A stretch of 49,758 nt of DNA, taken from assembly GCA_030156665.1 (NCBI GenBank), contig JASGMB010000032.1, forward strand, positions 1 to 49,758, given 5' to 3'. The notes under the pieces were generated by a model. That model made no database searches. It worked only from the letters and a program-made list of their open reading frames with translations, and had not been told where the DNA came from. The position numbers and the translations under genes are program-made. This document shows positions 1 through 8,783 of this stretch, one piece after another (the stretch's first letter is position 1; each line of letters begins with the position of its first letter). The stretch comes from Clostridiales bacterium (GTDB taxonomy: Bacteria > Bacillota > Clostridia > SK-Y3).

Positions 1-1125
1 CTTCGTATCGCAAGTTTTATGGGACGTAATGAAGGTTGGATGGCTGAGCATATGCTCATTCTAGGAATAGAAGATCCACAAGGAAATACTTCTTATGTAG
101 CTGCTGCATTCCCAAGTGCGTGTGGTAAAACCAATCTCGCAATGCTTATACCCCCAAAAGCGCTGGAAGGCTATAAAGTGTGGACTGTTGGGGATGATAT
201 CGCATGGTTGCGTGTAGGTGAGGACGGCAGATTATGGGCAGTTAATCCGGAAGCAGGATTTTTCGGTGTTGCACCGGGAACTAATTCTAAGAGTAATCCG
301 AATGCACTTGCTACTGTTCAAAAGAACACAATCTTTACCAATGTATTGTTAACTCCGGAAAAAACAGTTTGGTGGGAAGGTTTGGATGGAGAACCTCCAA
401 AGAGTGGTACAGACTGGAAGGGAGAACCTTGGACACCTGAAAGCGGAGAAAAGGGTGCTCATCCAAATTCACGTTTTACAGCTCCTGCAAGTCAGTGTCC
501 AAGTATTTCTCCAGAGTGGGAAAACCCTCAGGGAGTACCTATCTCTGCAATCATATTTGGTGGACGTCGTGCGAAAGTAGCGCCATTGGTTTATGAATCC
601 TTTGACTGGCAGCATGGTGTATTTGTAGGTGCTACAATGGGATCTGAAACAACTGCAGCTGCTATAGGTTTGGCAGCAGGTGTTCGTCGTGACCCTATGG
701 CGATGCTTCCATTCTGTGGATACAACATGGGGGATTATTTTGCACATTGGCTCAAGATGGGTAAAAAGATTTCCAATCCTCCTAAGATTTTTAATGTTAA
801 CTGGTTCCGTACTGATGAAAACGGCAAGTTTATCTGGCCGGGTTTTGGTGAAAACCTAAGAGTGCTTAACTGGATTTTAGACCGTGTTGAAGGCAAAGTG
901 GATGCAGTTAAAACGCCAATTGGCTATATGCCAAAACCTGAAGACATTAATATTGAAGGGTTAGACCTTGATATTAATGTTATTAAAGAGTTGCTTACTG
1001 TTGATAAGGAATCCTGGAAAGAAGAAATTAAGAGTCAAGCTGAATTCTTTGAAAAACTAGGTGACAGATTACCACAAGAAATCAAAGATGAATACAATAA
1101 GCTCAGTAAGAGATTTGAAGATTAA
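1..1125 (+). CDS. pckG: Phosphoenolpyruvate carboxykinase (GTP), 3' part
   Basis: Interconverts oxaloacetate plus GTP with phosphoenolpyruvate, CO2 and GDP in the cytosol, linking the C4-acid pool with glycolysis or gluconeogenesis. The visible 374 codons are open from base 1 (the six codons before the first ATG at 19 read LRIASF), so the gene begins outside the window; family members are about 600 residues. The GTP-type P-loop [13 protein letters not shown] lies at about nt 109-147. Further conserved stretches are IIFGGRR, the [14 protein letters not shown] segment and [11 protein letters not shown]. The P-loop variant separates it from ATP-type PckA. A strong terminator follows. Confidence 0.95.
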   Translation, partial: LRIASFMGRNEGWMAEHMLILGIEDPQGNTSYVAAAFPSACGKTNLAMLIPPKALEGYKVWTVGDDIAWLRVGEDGRLWAVNPEAGFFGVAPGTNSKSNPNALATVQKNTIFTNVLLTPEKTVWWEGLDGEPPKSGTDWKGEPWTPESGEKGAHPNSRFTAPASQCPSISPEWENPQGVPISAIIFGGRRAKVAPLVYESFDWQHGVFVGATMGSETTAAAIGLAAGVRRDPMAMLPFCGYNMGDYFAHWLKMGKKISNPPKIFNVNWFRTDENGKFIWPGFGENLRVLNWILDRVEGKVDAVKTPIGYMPKPEDINIEGLDLDINVIKELLTVDKESWKEEIKSQAEFFEKLGDRLPQEIKDEYNKLSKRFED

Positions 1126-1161
1126 TAACATATATTTAGTGAATCAATAATAAACATAAGG

Positions 1162-1200
1162 CCCTGCTTTTAAGTTGATAAACTTAAAGGCAGGGATTTT
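1162..1200 (+). terminator. Rho-independent terminator after pckG
   Basis: A 15-bp stem (1162-1176 with 1181-1195, one G-U pair) around a four-base loop, followed by ATTTT. It ends the pckG transcript. Confidence 0.8.
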
Positions 1201-1284
1201 ATTATGAAGCGAAGCGTAATATCAAGACAATCTACCTTAATTTTTTGTGCCGAAAGGCACATTAATTCGCCAAAGGCGATTGTC
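1199..1284 (+). repeat. 86-bp multi-hairpin repeat, copy 1
   Basis: Nearly identical, in reverse complement, to 44276-44360. It carries GAAGCGAAGC at the left, an outer stem GACAATC (1226-1232) with GATTGTC (1278-1284), and two inner small hairpins, GTGCC/GGCAC and TCGCC/GGCGA. It encodes no protein. The compact nested hairpins suggest a REP- or MITE-like mobile or RNA-structured element. Confidence 0.75.
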
Positions 1285-1580
1285 ATATTATTTAAAATTT
1301 TCCTAGAGATTTTACAATATTTGTAATAATTATAATGATAAATAGTCATATTTGTCCATGAAGACTTGTATAATAATTATTAAAGATATTAATAATGTAA
1401 GAGCCTATCAGTCAATACCTTTTGAAAGGCTAATAAATTTTGCTCGCTAATTTTTTACCATTTACTTGTAAGACAACATACATTCCTTTGCTAAATAAAT
1501 TAAGACAGTAAAAGTTAGTAATAAGACTTAGCTTTATAGCTAGGGATTATCAAATATATTATTATTGAGGGGGCAAAAAA
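1285..1580. other. AT-rich spacer upstream of the TRAP genes
   Basis: No gene is seen in this stretch. It must hold the dctP promoter, but I find no well-spaced -35/-10 pair; TATAAT occurs at 1331-1336 and 1369-1374 without a convincing -35. A GAGGGGG ribosome binding site sits just before dctP. Confidence 0.4.
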
Positions 1581-2666
1581 ATGAAAAATTTTAAGAAAAT
1601 CTTAAGCGTATTTATAGTGCTATGCCTAACGGCATTGCTGTTTGCAGGATGTGCAGGTAGTAAAAACGACAATACTGCTTCACCCGGCAACAATCAGTCA
1701 ACTCAAAAAGTTGATGAAAAACCAGATACTTCTAAAAAGAAAATAGTTCTGAAAATTGCAAACTACTTTGCTGAAAGCCATCCACAAAATATTGCACTAA
1801 AAGAAGTGTTTAAACCAATGGTGGAAAAAGAAACGAATGGTGCAATTGAGGTGCAGATTTATCCGAATAACCAATTAGGGGCAGAGAAAGAATTTATCGA
1901 TGGAACCAAAGCTGGTTCTATAGAAATGAATATCATGGGTTTGATGTTATCATCTCAATTTCCAAATCTTAAAGTGATGGAGTTTCCTTATCTTTTTGAT
2001 AATCCTGATCAAGGGTATGAAATTTTAAATGATCATATTTTTGATGATGTTACAAAAGGATTACCTGAAAAGGCCGGTTTAAGGATTTTAGGCTTTAATA
2101 TAAACGGGGTAAGGGCAATTTCCAATAGCAAAAGACCTATTAATAGTTTAGAGGATTGCCAAGGTTTAAAACTTCGTGTTCCACAGGTAAAACACTTTGT
2201 TGAAATGGGGAAAGCTCTAGGATTTAGTGTTGTTACCATGCCTTATTCAGAAATATTTACCGCATTACAGCAAGGTGTTGTCGATGGACAAGAAAATCCG
2301 CCAACAACAGTGCTGGCAAGTGGTTGGTATGAAGCTCAAAAGTATATTGCTTTAACCGACCATATTGTTGCATATAACGCTGTAACCATAAATGAGAAGT
2401 TTTATCAAAGTCTTTCAAAAGAACAACAAGAAATTATTAAAAAAGCTGTAAAAGCCTTTTGTGATGAAGAGTTGAAATTATATAAAGAGGGTGCACAAAA
2501 GGATATAGAAACATTAAAAGAAAAAGGTATAGTATTTACAACACCGGACCGTGAACCGTTTAAACAAGCTGTTCTTCCCATGTATGACACGGTTCTTAAA
2601 GAGACTCCGGAAGCGATGGAGTTAATTAAAAAGATATGGGATATACAGAAGAAGATGGGGAATTAA
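1581..2666 (+). CDS. dctP: TRAP transporter substrate-binding lipoprotein (DctP family)
   Basis: Extracytoplasmic binding protein of a tripartite ATP-independent periplasmic transporter, which captures a carboxylate-type solute for the DctQM membrane pair. The 361-residue product starts with a lipoprotein signal (basic MKNFKKI, hydrophobic core, lipobox LFAGC with Cys about 24), so it is probably anchored to the outer face of the membrane, as expected in a Gram-positive. Family marks are the LKLRVPQ segment with the Arg that normally binds a substrate carboxylate, and GVVDGQENP. The downstream sugar-acid-type genes suggest a sugar acid or hydroxyacid substrate, but this cannot be read from the sequence. 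The start follows GAGGGGGC. Confidence 0.93.
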   Translation: MKNFKKILSVFIVLCLTALLFAGCAGSKNDNTASPGNNQSTQKVDEKPDTSKKKIVLKIANYFAESHPQNIALKEVFKPMVEKETNGAIEVQIYPNNQLGAEKEFIDGTKAGSIEMNIMGLMLSSQFPNLKVMEFPYLFDNPDQGYEILNDHIFDDVTKGLPEKAGLRILGFNINGVRAISNSKRPINSLEDCQGLKLRVPQVKHFVEMGKALGFSVVTMPYSEIFTALQQGVVDGQENPPTTVLASGWYEAQKYIALTDHIVAYNAVTINEKFYQSLSKEQQEIIKKAVKAFCDEELKLYKEGAQKDIETLKEKGIVFTTPDREPFKQAVLPMYDTVLKETPEAMELIKKIWDIQKKMGN

Positions 2667-2683
2667 GATCCTACTTAAAAAAA

Positions 2684-2722
2684 ATATATAGGAGATAGCT
2701 ATCTCCTATATATATTTTTATC
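2684..2722 (+). terminator. Palindromic hairpin between dctP and dctQ
   Basis: A continuous 15-bp palindrome (2684-2698 with 2699-2713) is followed by a T-rich stretch. Lying inside the transporter operon, it is likely a partial terminator or mRNA stabiliser giving more binding protein than membrane subunits. Confidence 0.6.
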
Positions 2723-2807
2723 TAATATGAGCAGTTAAAGTAAATAGATAAAATATTTATGCTGGTGATTCATTGAGAAAGAATTTTTTCGGTTGGGAGG
2801 GGATTTC

Positions 2808-3299
2808 ATGAAAGATAGCAATAAAGTAAAACATAAATGTACATTTTACACCCATATCAAACTGGCAACGGAAAATATACTATTTATACTATTTGCAGCA
2901 ATGGTTATCATTGTTTTCATAAATGTAGTTGCAAGATATATTTTTAATAACGCAATTACTTCCTCGGAAGAAATTGCACGTATATGCTTTATCTGGTTGG
3001 TATTTATAGGTGCTACCCTTGCATTGGAAGAGGGTGAACACCTGGGAATAGATTTATTGTTAAGATTAATTCCTGATAGATGGGAGAAGTGGGTAAAAGT
3101 TTTATCAAATTTTCTTCTGCTGGGGATAACTGCTTTGTCGGCAATATACGGTATACAATTGACTAAAAATAACATTAGTTGGCCGGCTCCGGCTACAGGA
3201 ATATCATATGGTATTATTGGTTCAATTCTTCCTATCAGTTTTTTTCTTATGTTTTTAATTATTGTGAGAAAATCCATTCTTTTATTTAAAAACCAATAG
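2808..3299 (+). CDS. dctQ: TRAP transporter small permease (DctQ family)
   Basis: Small membrane subunit that pairs with DctM. The product is about 163 residues with four hydrophobic segments; residues ENILFILFAAMVIIVFINVVARYIF in the track of helix 1 and the charged EEIARICFIWLVFIGA segment are typical of the family. ATG at 2808 was chosen because GGGAGGGG sits 7-14 bases upstream; an in-frame TTG at 2793 lies before that site. The gene is 17 bases upstream of dctM and clearly co-transcribed. Confidence 0.9.
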   Translation: MKDSNKVKHKCTFYTHIKLATENILFILFAAMVIIVFINVVARYIFNNAITSSEEIARICFIWLVFIGATLALEEGEHLGIDLLLRLIPDRWEKWVKVLSNFLLLGITALSAIYGIQLTKNNISWPAPATGISYGIIGSILPISFFLMFLIIVRKSILLFKNQ

Positions 3300-3316
3300 T
3301 ATGAGGAGGAATTCAA

Positions 3317-4594
3317 GTGTTAGCAGTTTTTGTACTTAGCCTCATAGTATTTGTGGCGATAAACATACCAGTCGGATTTTCATTAGCACTAACAAGTGTT
3401 GTGCTAATGCTCTACATGGGCAATTTTGATTTTATCGTTATACCGCAAAATTTTTTAAGTGGAGCGGATAATTTCGCACTAATGGCAATACCTTTTTTTA
3501 TACTTGCGGGTGAATTTATGAACGAAGGTGGATTATCCTTGGGTATTGTCAAATTTGTAAAGTCGTTGTTAGGTCATGTAAAGGGTGGACTTGGCTATGT
3601 GGCAATTGTTGCTAGTATGATTTTTGCCGGGGTTTCCGGTGCAGCTGTTGCAGATACGTCTGCAATTGGATCGGTACTGCTTCCATTAATGGAACAGGAA
3701 GGATATAGAAAAGATAAAAGTACTGCTTTAGTTTGTGCAGCAGGGTGCGTGGGTCCGATTATTCCTCCTAGCATACCTATGGTTGTATTTGGGGTTATGG
3801 GAGGCGTCTCTATTACGAGAATGTTTTTAGGTGGCATTGTGCCGGGGCTTATTACTGTCATCTTACTTATATTTGCCTGGTTTTTACTTACAAGAAAAGA
3901 AAAACTTTTAACCTATGAAAGAGCAACGTTGAAAGAAATATTACTTTCTACTAAAGATGCTGCTGCCTCTCTCATGTTACCGGTTATTATTCTTGGCGGA
4001 ATTTTAAGTGGTATATTTACCCCAACCGAAGCGGCGGTTATTGCAGCAGTTTATGCGTTTATCATATCGGTATTTGTATATCGAAAACTCAATTTTAAAC
4101 AAATAAGAGATATATTTGTCAGATCTGCCCGATCCACTTCGGTGGTAATGCTTGTTGTAGCGGCAGCAACAGCAATAGCTTACATTATAACCATTGCGCA
4201 AATTCCTAAGTTGTTGGGGGATCTTTTGTTGTCTACTTCGTCAAACAAATATGTCATTTTAATTCTTATTAATTTTATTATTCTCATTGTTGGATGTTTT
4301 ATGGATGTATCGCCATCAATACTAATTTTAGGACCTATTCTCTTGCCGCTGGTAAAGCAGTTAGGTGTTGATCCGGTTTTCTTCGGCGTAATTATGGTAT
4401 ATGGTTTGTGCATTGGATTGATTACACCGCCTGTCGGGAATGTATTATATGTAGGATGCGGTATCACAAAGATTAGTATAGTAGACCTTATTAAGCAGAT
4501 ATGGCCTCTGGTACTGGTATATATTATTGTACTTTTTATTATAACGCTTATCCCACCATTAGTGATGTTTATACCCGATATGTTTTTTAAATAA
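3317..4594 (+). CDS. dctM: TRAP transporter large permease (DctM family)
   Basis: Large ion-coupled permease subunit of the TRAP system. The 425-residue product is hydrophobic throughout with about 12 predicted helices. Conserved family stretches include ALMAIPFFILAGEFMNEGG near residue 55, the VSGAAVADTSAIGSV region near residue 105 and the PPSIPMVVFG segment. It starts at GTG with AGGAGG seven bases upstream. No strong terminator follows, so the epimerase and dehydrogenase genes may be read through. Confidence 0.93.
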   Translation: MLAVFVLSLIVFVAINIPVGFSLALTSVVLMLYMGNFDFIVIPQNFLSGADNFALMAIPFFILAGEFMNEGGLSLGIVKFVKSLLGHVKGGLGYVAIVASMIFAGVSGAAVADTSAIGSVLLPLMEQEGYRKDKSTALVCAAGCVGPIIPPSIPMVVFGVMGGVSITRMFLGGIVPGLITVILLIFAWFLLTRKEKLLTYERATLKEILLSTKDAAASLMLPVIILGGILSGIFTPTEAAVIAAVYAFIISVFVYRKLNFKQIRDIFVRSARSTSVVMLVVAAATAIAYIITIAQIPKLLGDLLLSTSSNKYVILILINFIILIVGCFMDVSPSILILGPILLPLVKQLGVDPVFFGVIMVYGLCIGLITPPVGNVLYVGCGITKISIVDLIKQIWPLVLVYIIVLFIITLIPPLVMFIPDMFFK

Positions 4595-4715
4595 CTTTTT
4601 ATGAATAAAAACAATGTCAGCATTAAATAGAGAAGATAATGGACAAGGATTATTTGCATATGCAGTAATTTAAGCAGAAAATTATGCCGATAATCAATAT
4701 GTAGGAGAATAAAAT

Positions 4716-4790
4716 ATGAGTGCATTAGTTTATTATTGGACCAGAAGATTTAAACGAAAAGCACGTAGATGATATGGCGATTATTTTTTA
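4716..4790 (+). pseudogene. Frameshifted remnant, possibly of a hydroxyacid dehydrogenase N-terminus
   Basis: A TAGGAGAAT ribosome binding site precedes ATG at 4716, which reads MSALVYYW and stops at once. Removing one base after codon 5 gives MSALV-IIGPEDLNEKHVDDM, which resembles the first residues of D-2-hydroxyacid dehydrogenases. Only about 25 codons remain before the next gene. The resemblance is short, so the family call is tentative; that a gene start has decayed here is more secure than its identity. Confidence 0.35.
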
Positions 4791-4810
4791 AACAAGGAGA
4801 GGGAGATAAA

Positions 4811-5632
4811 ATGAAACTAAGCTGTTTACCTGTTTCATTTTTTCCGGAACTTATTTCTGGAAGAATGAGCATAGAAGAATGGGCTCAGATAGGCGTAGAA
4901 GCCGGACTGGATGCTATCGATATAGGAATGCTAATGATTAAAGCGCACACACCGGTTTATCTGGCCGATTATAGAAAAAAGATTGAATCATCGGGAATGT
5001 CTGTTTGTATGGTTACGACATATCCGGATTTTAGTCATCCAAACCAAATAGAGCGGGAAAGACAGCTGGAGTTTCTTAGGTCGGATATTGCAGTAGCCTC
5101 TAGTTTAGGTGCAAGGTATGTGAGGGTTACTGCCGGCCAGGCGCATCCGGAAACAAAGATTCCTGACGGAATCAATTGGGTAATAGAAAATTTGAAACGT
5201 GCTTCTGAAACAGCGGATAAATTTGGGATAAAGTTGGTTTATGAAAATCATTCCAAGCCCGGGGCGTGGGAGTATACTGATTTTTCTCTCCCAACCGATA
5301 TATTTTTACAAATTGTTGAAGGTATCGAGGATTCAAGTATTGGCATTAATTTTGATACAGCAAATCCTATTGTATATGGAGATGATCCTGTAGATCTGCT
5401 GAATAGAATCATCCATCGCGTGACAACGGTACATGCAAATGATACCTCCACAAGCGGTACCCTCAACTCCGTTTTATTGGGTACAGGCCTTGTGCCTTTT
5501 AAAGAGATATTTGAGGTTTTGAAAAAATCGGAATTTGATGGTTGGATATGTATAGAAGAAGCAAGTAACTTAGGCAGGGATGGTATTTTAAAAGCAAGTC
5601 AATTTGTTCGAGATATGTGGTCCGGTCTATAA
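4811..5632 (+). CDS. Sugar phosphate isomerase/epimerase-like TIM-barrel protein
   Basis: Xylose-isomerase-like TIM barrel (AP_endonuc_2 superfamily) of 273 residues. Members are metal-dependent isomerases or epimerases of sugars and sugar acids. Typical stretches are the early GLDAIDIG, GARYVRVTAG in the middle, LVYENHSKPG with a metal-ligand Glu, GINFDTANP, and VHANDTS and CIEEAS near the end. The start ATG at 4811 follows AAGGAGAGGGAG; an upstream in-frame ATG at 4769 precedes that site and is less likely. Its place between a TRAP transporter and a short-chain dehydrogenase points to catabolism of the imported sugar acid. The exact substrate is unknown. Confidence 0.82.
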   Translation: MKLSCLPVSFFPELISGRMSIEEWAQIGVEAGLDAIDIGMLMIKAHTPVYLADYRKKIESSGMSVCMVTTYPDFSHPNQIERERQLEFLRSDIAVASSLGARYVRVTAGQAHPETKIPDGINWVIENLKRASETADKFGIKLVYENHSKPGAWEYTDFSLPTDIFLQIVEGIEDSSIGINFDTANPIVYGDDPVDLLNRIIHRVTTVHANDTSTSGTLNSVLLGTGLVPFKEIFEVLKKSEFDGWICIEEASNLGRDGILKASQFVRDMWSGL

Positions 5633-5682
5633 GTCTTTATTAATGAAGGCTATATTTATACTATAGAGGAGGAATATAAATA

Positions 5683-6471
5683 ATGAGTAAAGATTTGTTT
5701 GATTTAACAGGAAAAGTAGCTATCGTTACCGGGACTAGCAGGGGACTGGGACAGTATTTTGCCCGTGCGCTTGCAAAAGCAGGAGCGGACCTGGTTATTA
5801 CCAGCCGGGATGCGGATAGTTTGACATCTTTCAAAGAAGAAATTGAAGGCATGGGAAGAAAAGCAATGCCTGTTGAACTGGATGTACGAGATTACGACAG
5901 TATTCAAAAAATGGTAGAAACTGCGTATAATGCCTACGGGAAGATAGATATTCTTGTCAATAACGCAGGATGTAATGTCAGAAAACCTGCGGTAGAAGTT
6001 ACGTGGGATGATTGGAATATGGTAGTTGATACCAATTTACGCGGCAGCTTTTTTGTGGCGCAGGCAGTAGCAAAGAAAATGATCCCAAGAAAATATGGAA
6101 GGATTATCAATGTCGGATCGCTAACAAGTGTATTTGGCTACGCAGGTATAACACCTTACTGTGCTAGCCGTGGTGGTGTCAAACAAATGACCATGAGTCT
6201 GGCGGATGATTGGGGAATCTATGGCATTACGGTAAATTGTCTTGCGCCCGGTTGGTTTGAAACGGCACAGACGAAGGTATTGTACCAAGATAAAGAATGG
6301 GTGGAATATCTATGCGACCGTATTCCGTTGAAGCGCCCTGGTAGACCTGACGACCTTAGTGGCACAATTGTATTTCTTGCTTCTGATGCGAGCGAATATA
6401 TAACTGGACAAACCATCCTTGTAGATGGCGGCATTTCTACAGGGGCAACACGGGCAACCAGTAAAAGATAA
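5683..6471 (+). CDS. Short-chain dehydrogenase/reductase, gluconate 5-dehydrogenase/KduD-like
   Basis: NAD(P)-dependent oxidoreductase of the classical SDR family, 262 residues, probably acting on a keto-sugar acid. The nucleotide-binding TGTSRGLG motif is at residues 15-22 and NNAG near 91. The active-site motif reads YCASR: the catalytic Tyr is present but the usual Lys of YxxxK is Arg. The C-terminus IVFLASDASEYITGQTILVDGG is typical. ATG follows AGAGGAGG. It belongs to the same run of genes as the epimerase and the tautomerase. Confidence 0.85.
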   Translation: MSKDLFDLTGKVAIVTGTSRGLGQYFARALAKAGADLVITSRDADSLTSFKEEIEGMGRKAMPVELDVRDYDSIQKMVETAYNAYGKIDILVNNAGCNVRKPAVEVTWDDWNMVVDTNLRGSFFVAQAVAKKMIPRKYGRIINVGSLTSVFGYAGITPYCASRGGVKQMTMSLADDWGIYGITVNCLAPGWFETAQTKVLYQDKEWVEYLCDRIPLKRPGRPDDLSGTIVFLASDASEYITGQTILVDGGISTGATRATSKR

Positions 6472-6601
6472 TACGGTAAGTAAAAAGACCAAAAAATATT
6501 TGAGCCATTTCAGGTATAAGGCTTATGTACATAGAAATACTATAGATGTACCTTAAAATAGCTGGATTTTTAAATATATATAGAAAAGGAGAGTGTATGA
6601 A

Positions 6602-6790
6602 ATGCCTATTATTCAAATCGAAGGTCCTGTTTTATCCAAAGAAAAGAAAGCAGAACTTGCTTCAAAACTGACAAAAACCGCTCAGGAAGTTTTAAATATT
6701 CCGGAACAAGCTTTTACAGTTCTTATAAAAGAAAATAATATGGATAATGTTGCTGTCGGAGGACAGTTATTATCAGAAAGAAATAAATAG
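6602..6790 (+). CDS. 4-oxalocrotonate tautomerase-like small protein
   Basis: 62-residue member of the 4-OT tautomerase superfamily, which catalyse keto-enol tautomerisation using an N-terminal proline. ATG at 6602 was chosen because it gives MPIIQIEGP, exposing Pro1 after Met removal, and AAGGAGAG lies about ten bases upstream; a GTG at 6593 would bury the proline. The tail NVAVGGQLLSE matches the usual end of the family. The arginines at about positions 11 and 39 of classical 4-OT are not evident, so the substrate differs or is unknown. Last gene of the TRAP block. Confidence 0.85.
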   Translation: MPIIQIEGPVLSKEKKAELASKLTKTAQEVLNIPEQAFTVLIKENNMDNVAVGGQLLSERNK

Positions 6791-6820
6791 TTATATAAAA
6801 GGACAAATAAATATCATATA

Positions 6821-6860
6821 AATAAAAATGACTGTTCATTAAGAACAGTCATTTTTATTT
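6821..6860 (+). terminator. Terminator of the TRAP block
   Basis: Perfect 17-bp stem (6821-6837 with 6843-6859) with a five-base loop and T-rich 3' arm. Because the A-rich 5' arm mirrors it, it may work in both directions. Confidence 0.88.
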
Positions 6861-7010
6861 ATATTAAAAATTCTAAAGTTATACCTCATTTAAACGGGCG
6901 ATTTAGCTGATAAAGTTTAAAGATATATAGATTTTAGGCGATATATGCCGAATAAGTAAGTTAAATGGATAAAATAGCTTTAAGCGAATGTCAATCATAG
7001 CAATAATATT

Positions 7011-7039
7011 TTGATCTGTCAGTGCAATGGTGTTAAAAT
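7011..7039 (+). promoter_or_regulatory. Sigma-A-type promoter of the ktr transcript
   Basis: TTGATC at 7011-7016 and TAAAAT at 7034-7039 with a 17-base spacer. Transcription would begin near 7046, just before the riboswitch. Confidence 0.6.
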
Positions 7040-7061
7040 TAAATCAAACTAATGAATAAAT

Positions 7062-7185
7062 TACGCTGAATTCGGTTATGAAGCGGGGAACCACTTTTGG
7101 GGCGAATTCTTACAAGATAGGATAACTTTTTCAATTCGAGTCCGGCAGCTAACCTCGTAAGCGATGAAAGAGAAGACAACATGTG
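7062..7185 (+). promoter_or_regulatory. Cyclic di-AMP riboswitch (ydaO/yuaA class)
   Basis: Conserved blocks of the class appear in order: CGGGGAACC at 7084-7092, GGGGCGAATTC at 7099-7109, and the diagnostic CAGCTAACCTCGTAAGC at 7146-7162, followed by a GAAAGAGA segment. Known members bind c-di-AMP and switch off genes for potassium and osmolyte uptake and for cell wall enzymes. The downstream gene is a Ktr potassium channel, which fits. AGAGAA just after the aptamer can pair with TTCTCT at 7203-7208 and compete with the terminator hairpin. Confidence 0.9.
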
Positions 7186-7190
7186 CATGT

Positions 7191-7220
7191 AAAGACCATG
7201 GTTTCTCTATGGCTTTTTTA
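7191..7220 (+). terminator. Riboswitch expression-platform terminator
   Basis: AAAG-A-CCAT (7191-7199) pairs with ATGGCTTT (7209-7216) with one bulge, and runs into a T tract. Forms the probable OFF state at high c-di-AMP. The stem is short, so confidence is moderate. Confidence 0.6.
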
Positions 7221-7341
7221 TGCTTAAAACTATAAAACATTATGCAATTCATTACTAATAAATTAGTAAGGTTTTCATATAAATCAGTTAAAATGAAAAT
7301 AATAATGTCTATTAGAATGAATACGGTATAAGGTTCAAAGT

Positions 7342-8775
7342 TTGAAGGCTTTTTACCTTTTTGTGTTTGATTGGTTATGCGATAAAGAGGTGGTTTATAT
7401 TTTAAATATTGTTAAGAAAAAAAAGATTTTAAATCATCTATTGAATATACACCCGACACAAGCGATTGTACTGGGGTTTGCTACTATTATATTGATTGGT
7501 GCTGTACTTTTAAATTTGCCCATAGCATCTAAAGACGGCCAAAGCATCGGCTTTCTTAACGCACTTTTTACGGCTACTTCCGCTGTATGTGTCACAGGAT
7601 TGGTAGTAGTCGATACGTATACTCACTGGACTGTCTTTGGACAAATCATAATACTCACTTTAATACAAATTGGTGGATTGGGTTTTATGACAATGGCAAC
7701 ACTTTTATCCTTTGTGCTTAGACGAAGAATTACACTAAAAGAAAGGTTATTAATTGTAGAATCACTCAATCAGTATAACATTCAGGGCGTTGTTAAACTG
7801 ATTCAAAGAATACTGATTGGTACGCTGATTTTTGAAGGGGCAGGAGCAATCATTTTATCCTTAAGGTTTATTCCTGATTTTGGCGTTGTTAATGGCACAT
7901 ATAAAGGTATCTTTCATGCAATCTCCGCTTTCTGTAACGCTGGATTCGACCTAATGGGCGAATATCAGCAATTTAGCAGCTTGACTATGTATGTAGATGA
8001 CCTAATCGTAAACCTTGTAGTTATGAGTCTAATTGTGATAGGTGGGCTTGGTTTTGCTGTATGGGATGACGTATATAGGGCTAAAAATTTTAGAGGACTG
8101 CAACTTCACACCAAATTAGTATTGAGTATTACGGGAGCTTTGCTGGTGTTTGGTTTTATATTCTTTTTTTTAATGGAATTTAATAATCCTGCTACATTAA
8201 AACCTTTAAATATCAAAGGTAAAGTGCTGGCATCTATGTTTCAATCAGTCACCATCAGAACTGCCGGTTTTAATACAATCAATCAGCCGGATATGACCAA
8301 TGCGTCGGTGTTTGTCACCATGTTTCTCATGTTTATTGGCGGCTCGCCCGGATCTACTGCAGGGGGTATTAAAACAGCAACTGTCGGTGTACTCATTTTT
8401 ACGGTACTCGCAGTGATAAAAGGTAAAGAGGACATTGAACTTTTTGAAAGGAGAATCAACCATTCTATTGCCCTGCGGGCTCTGGCTATTACAGCAATCA
8501 GTGTAGTATTAGTAGTTACTGTAACTGTTATTCTTTCTATATTTAAAGATGCTACATTGGTAGAGGTATTATTTGAAGCAATTTCTGCTTTTGGTACAGT
8601 TGGATTGTCTCTCGGAATTACGCCGAGCTTAAGCGATATCAGTAAACTTGCTTTAATTATAACCATGTTTCTAGGCAGAGTAGGTGTCTTAACAATGGCT
8701 TTGGCACTTGCATCAAGAACGCATAAGGCACATTCAAAATATAGATATTTAGAAGATAAAGTAATGGTAGGATAG
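7342..8775 (+). CDS. ktrB: Ktr/Trk-type potassium channel subunit KtrB
   Basis: Membrane subunit for K+ (or Na+-coupled K+) uptake. The product shows the four-fold M1-P-M2 repeat; the selectivity glycines are visible in CVTGL, CNAGF, RTAGF and GTVGL. Length from TTG 7342 is 477 residues, slightly longer than usual. An alternative start is ATT at 7399, which has a better ribosome binding site (GAGGTGG) six bases upstream and would give about 458 residues; no ATG or GTG fits there. Controlled by the c-di-AMP riboswitch. The partner gene follows nine bases later but is truncated. Confidence 0.93.
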   Translation: MKAFYLFVFDWLCDKEVVYILNIVKKKKILNHLLNIHPTQAIVLGFATIILIGAVLLNLPIASKDGQSIGFLNALFTATSAVCVTGLVVVDTYTHWTVFGQIIILTLIQIGGLGFMTMATLLSFVLRRRITLKERLLIVESLNQYNIQGVVKLIQRILIGTLIFEGAGAIILSLRFIPDFGVVNGTYKGIFHAISAFCNAGFDLMGEYQQFSSLTMYVDDLIVNLVVMSLIVIGGLGFAVWDDVYRAKNFRGLQLHTKLVLSITGALLVFGFIFFFLMEFNNPATLKPLNIKGKVLASMFQSVTIRTAGFNTINQPDMTNASVFVTMFLMFIGGSPGSTAGGIKTATVGVLIFTVLAVIKGKEDIELFERRINHSIALRALAITAISVVLVVTVTVILSIFKDATLVEVLFEAISAFGTVGLSLGITPSLSDISKLALIITMFLGRVGVLTMALALASRTHKAHSKYRYLEDKVMVG

Positions 8776-8783
8776 GGGGAAAT

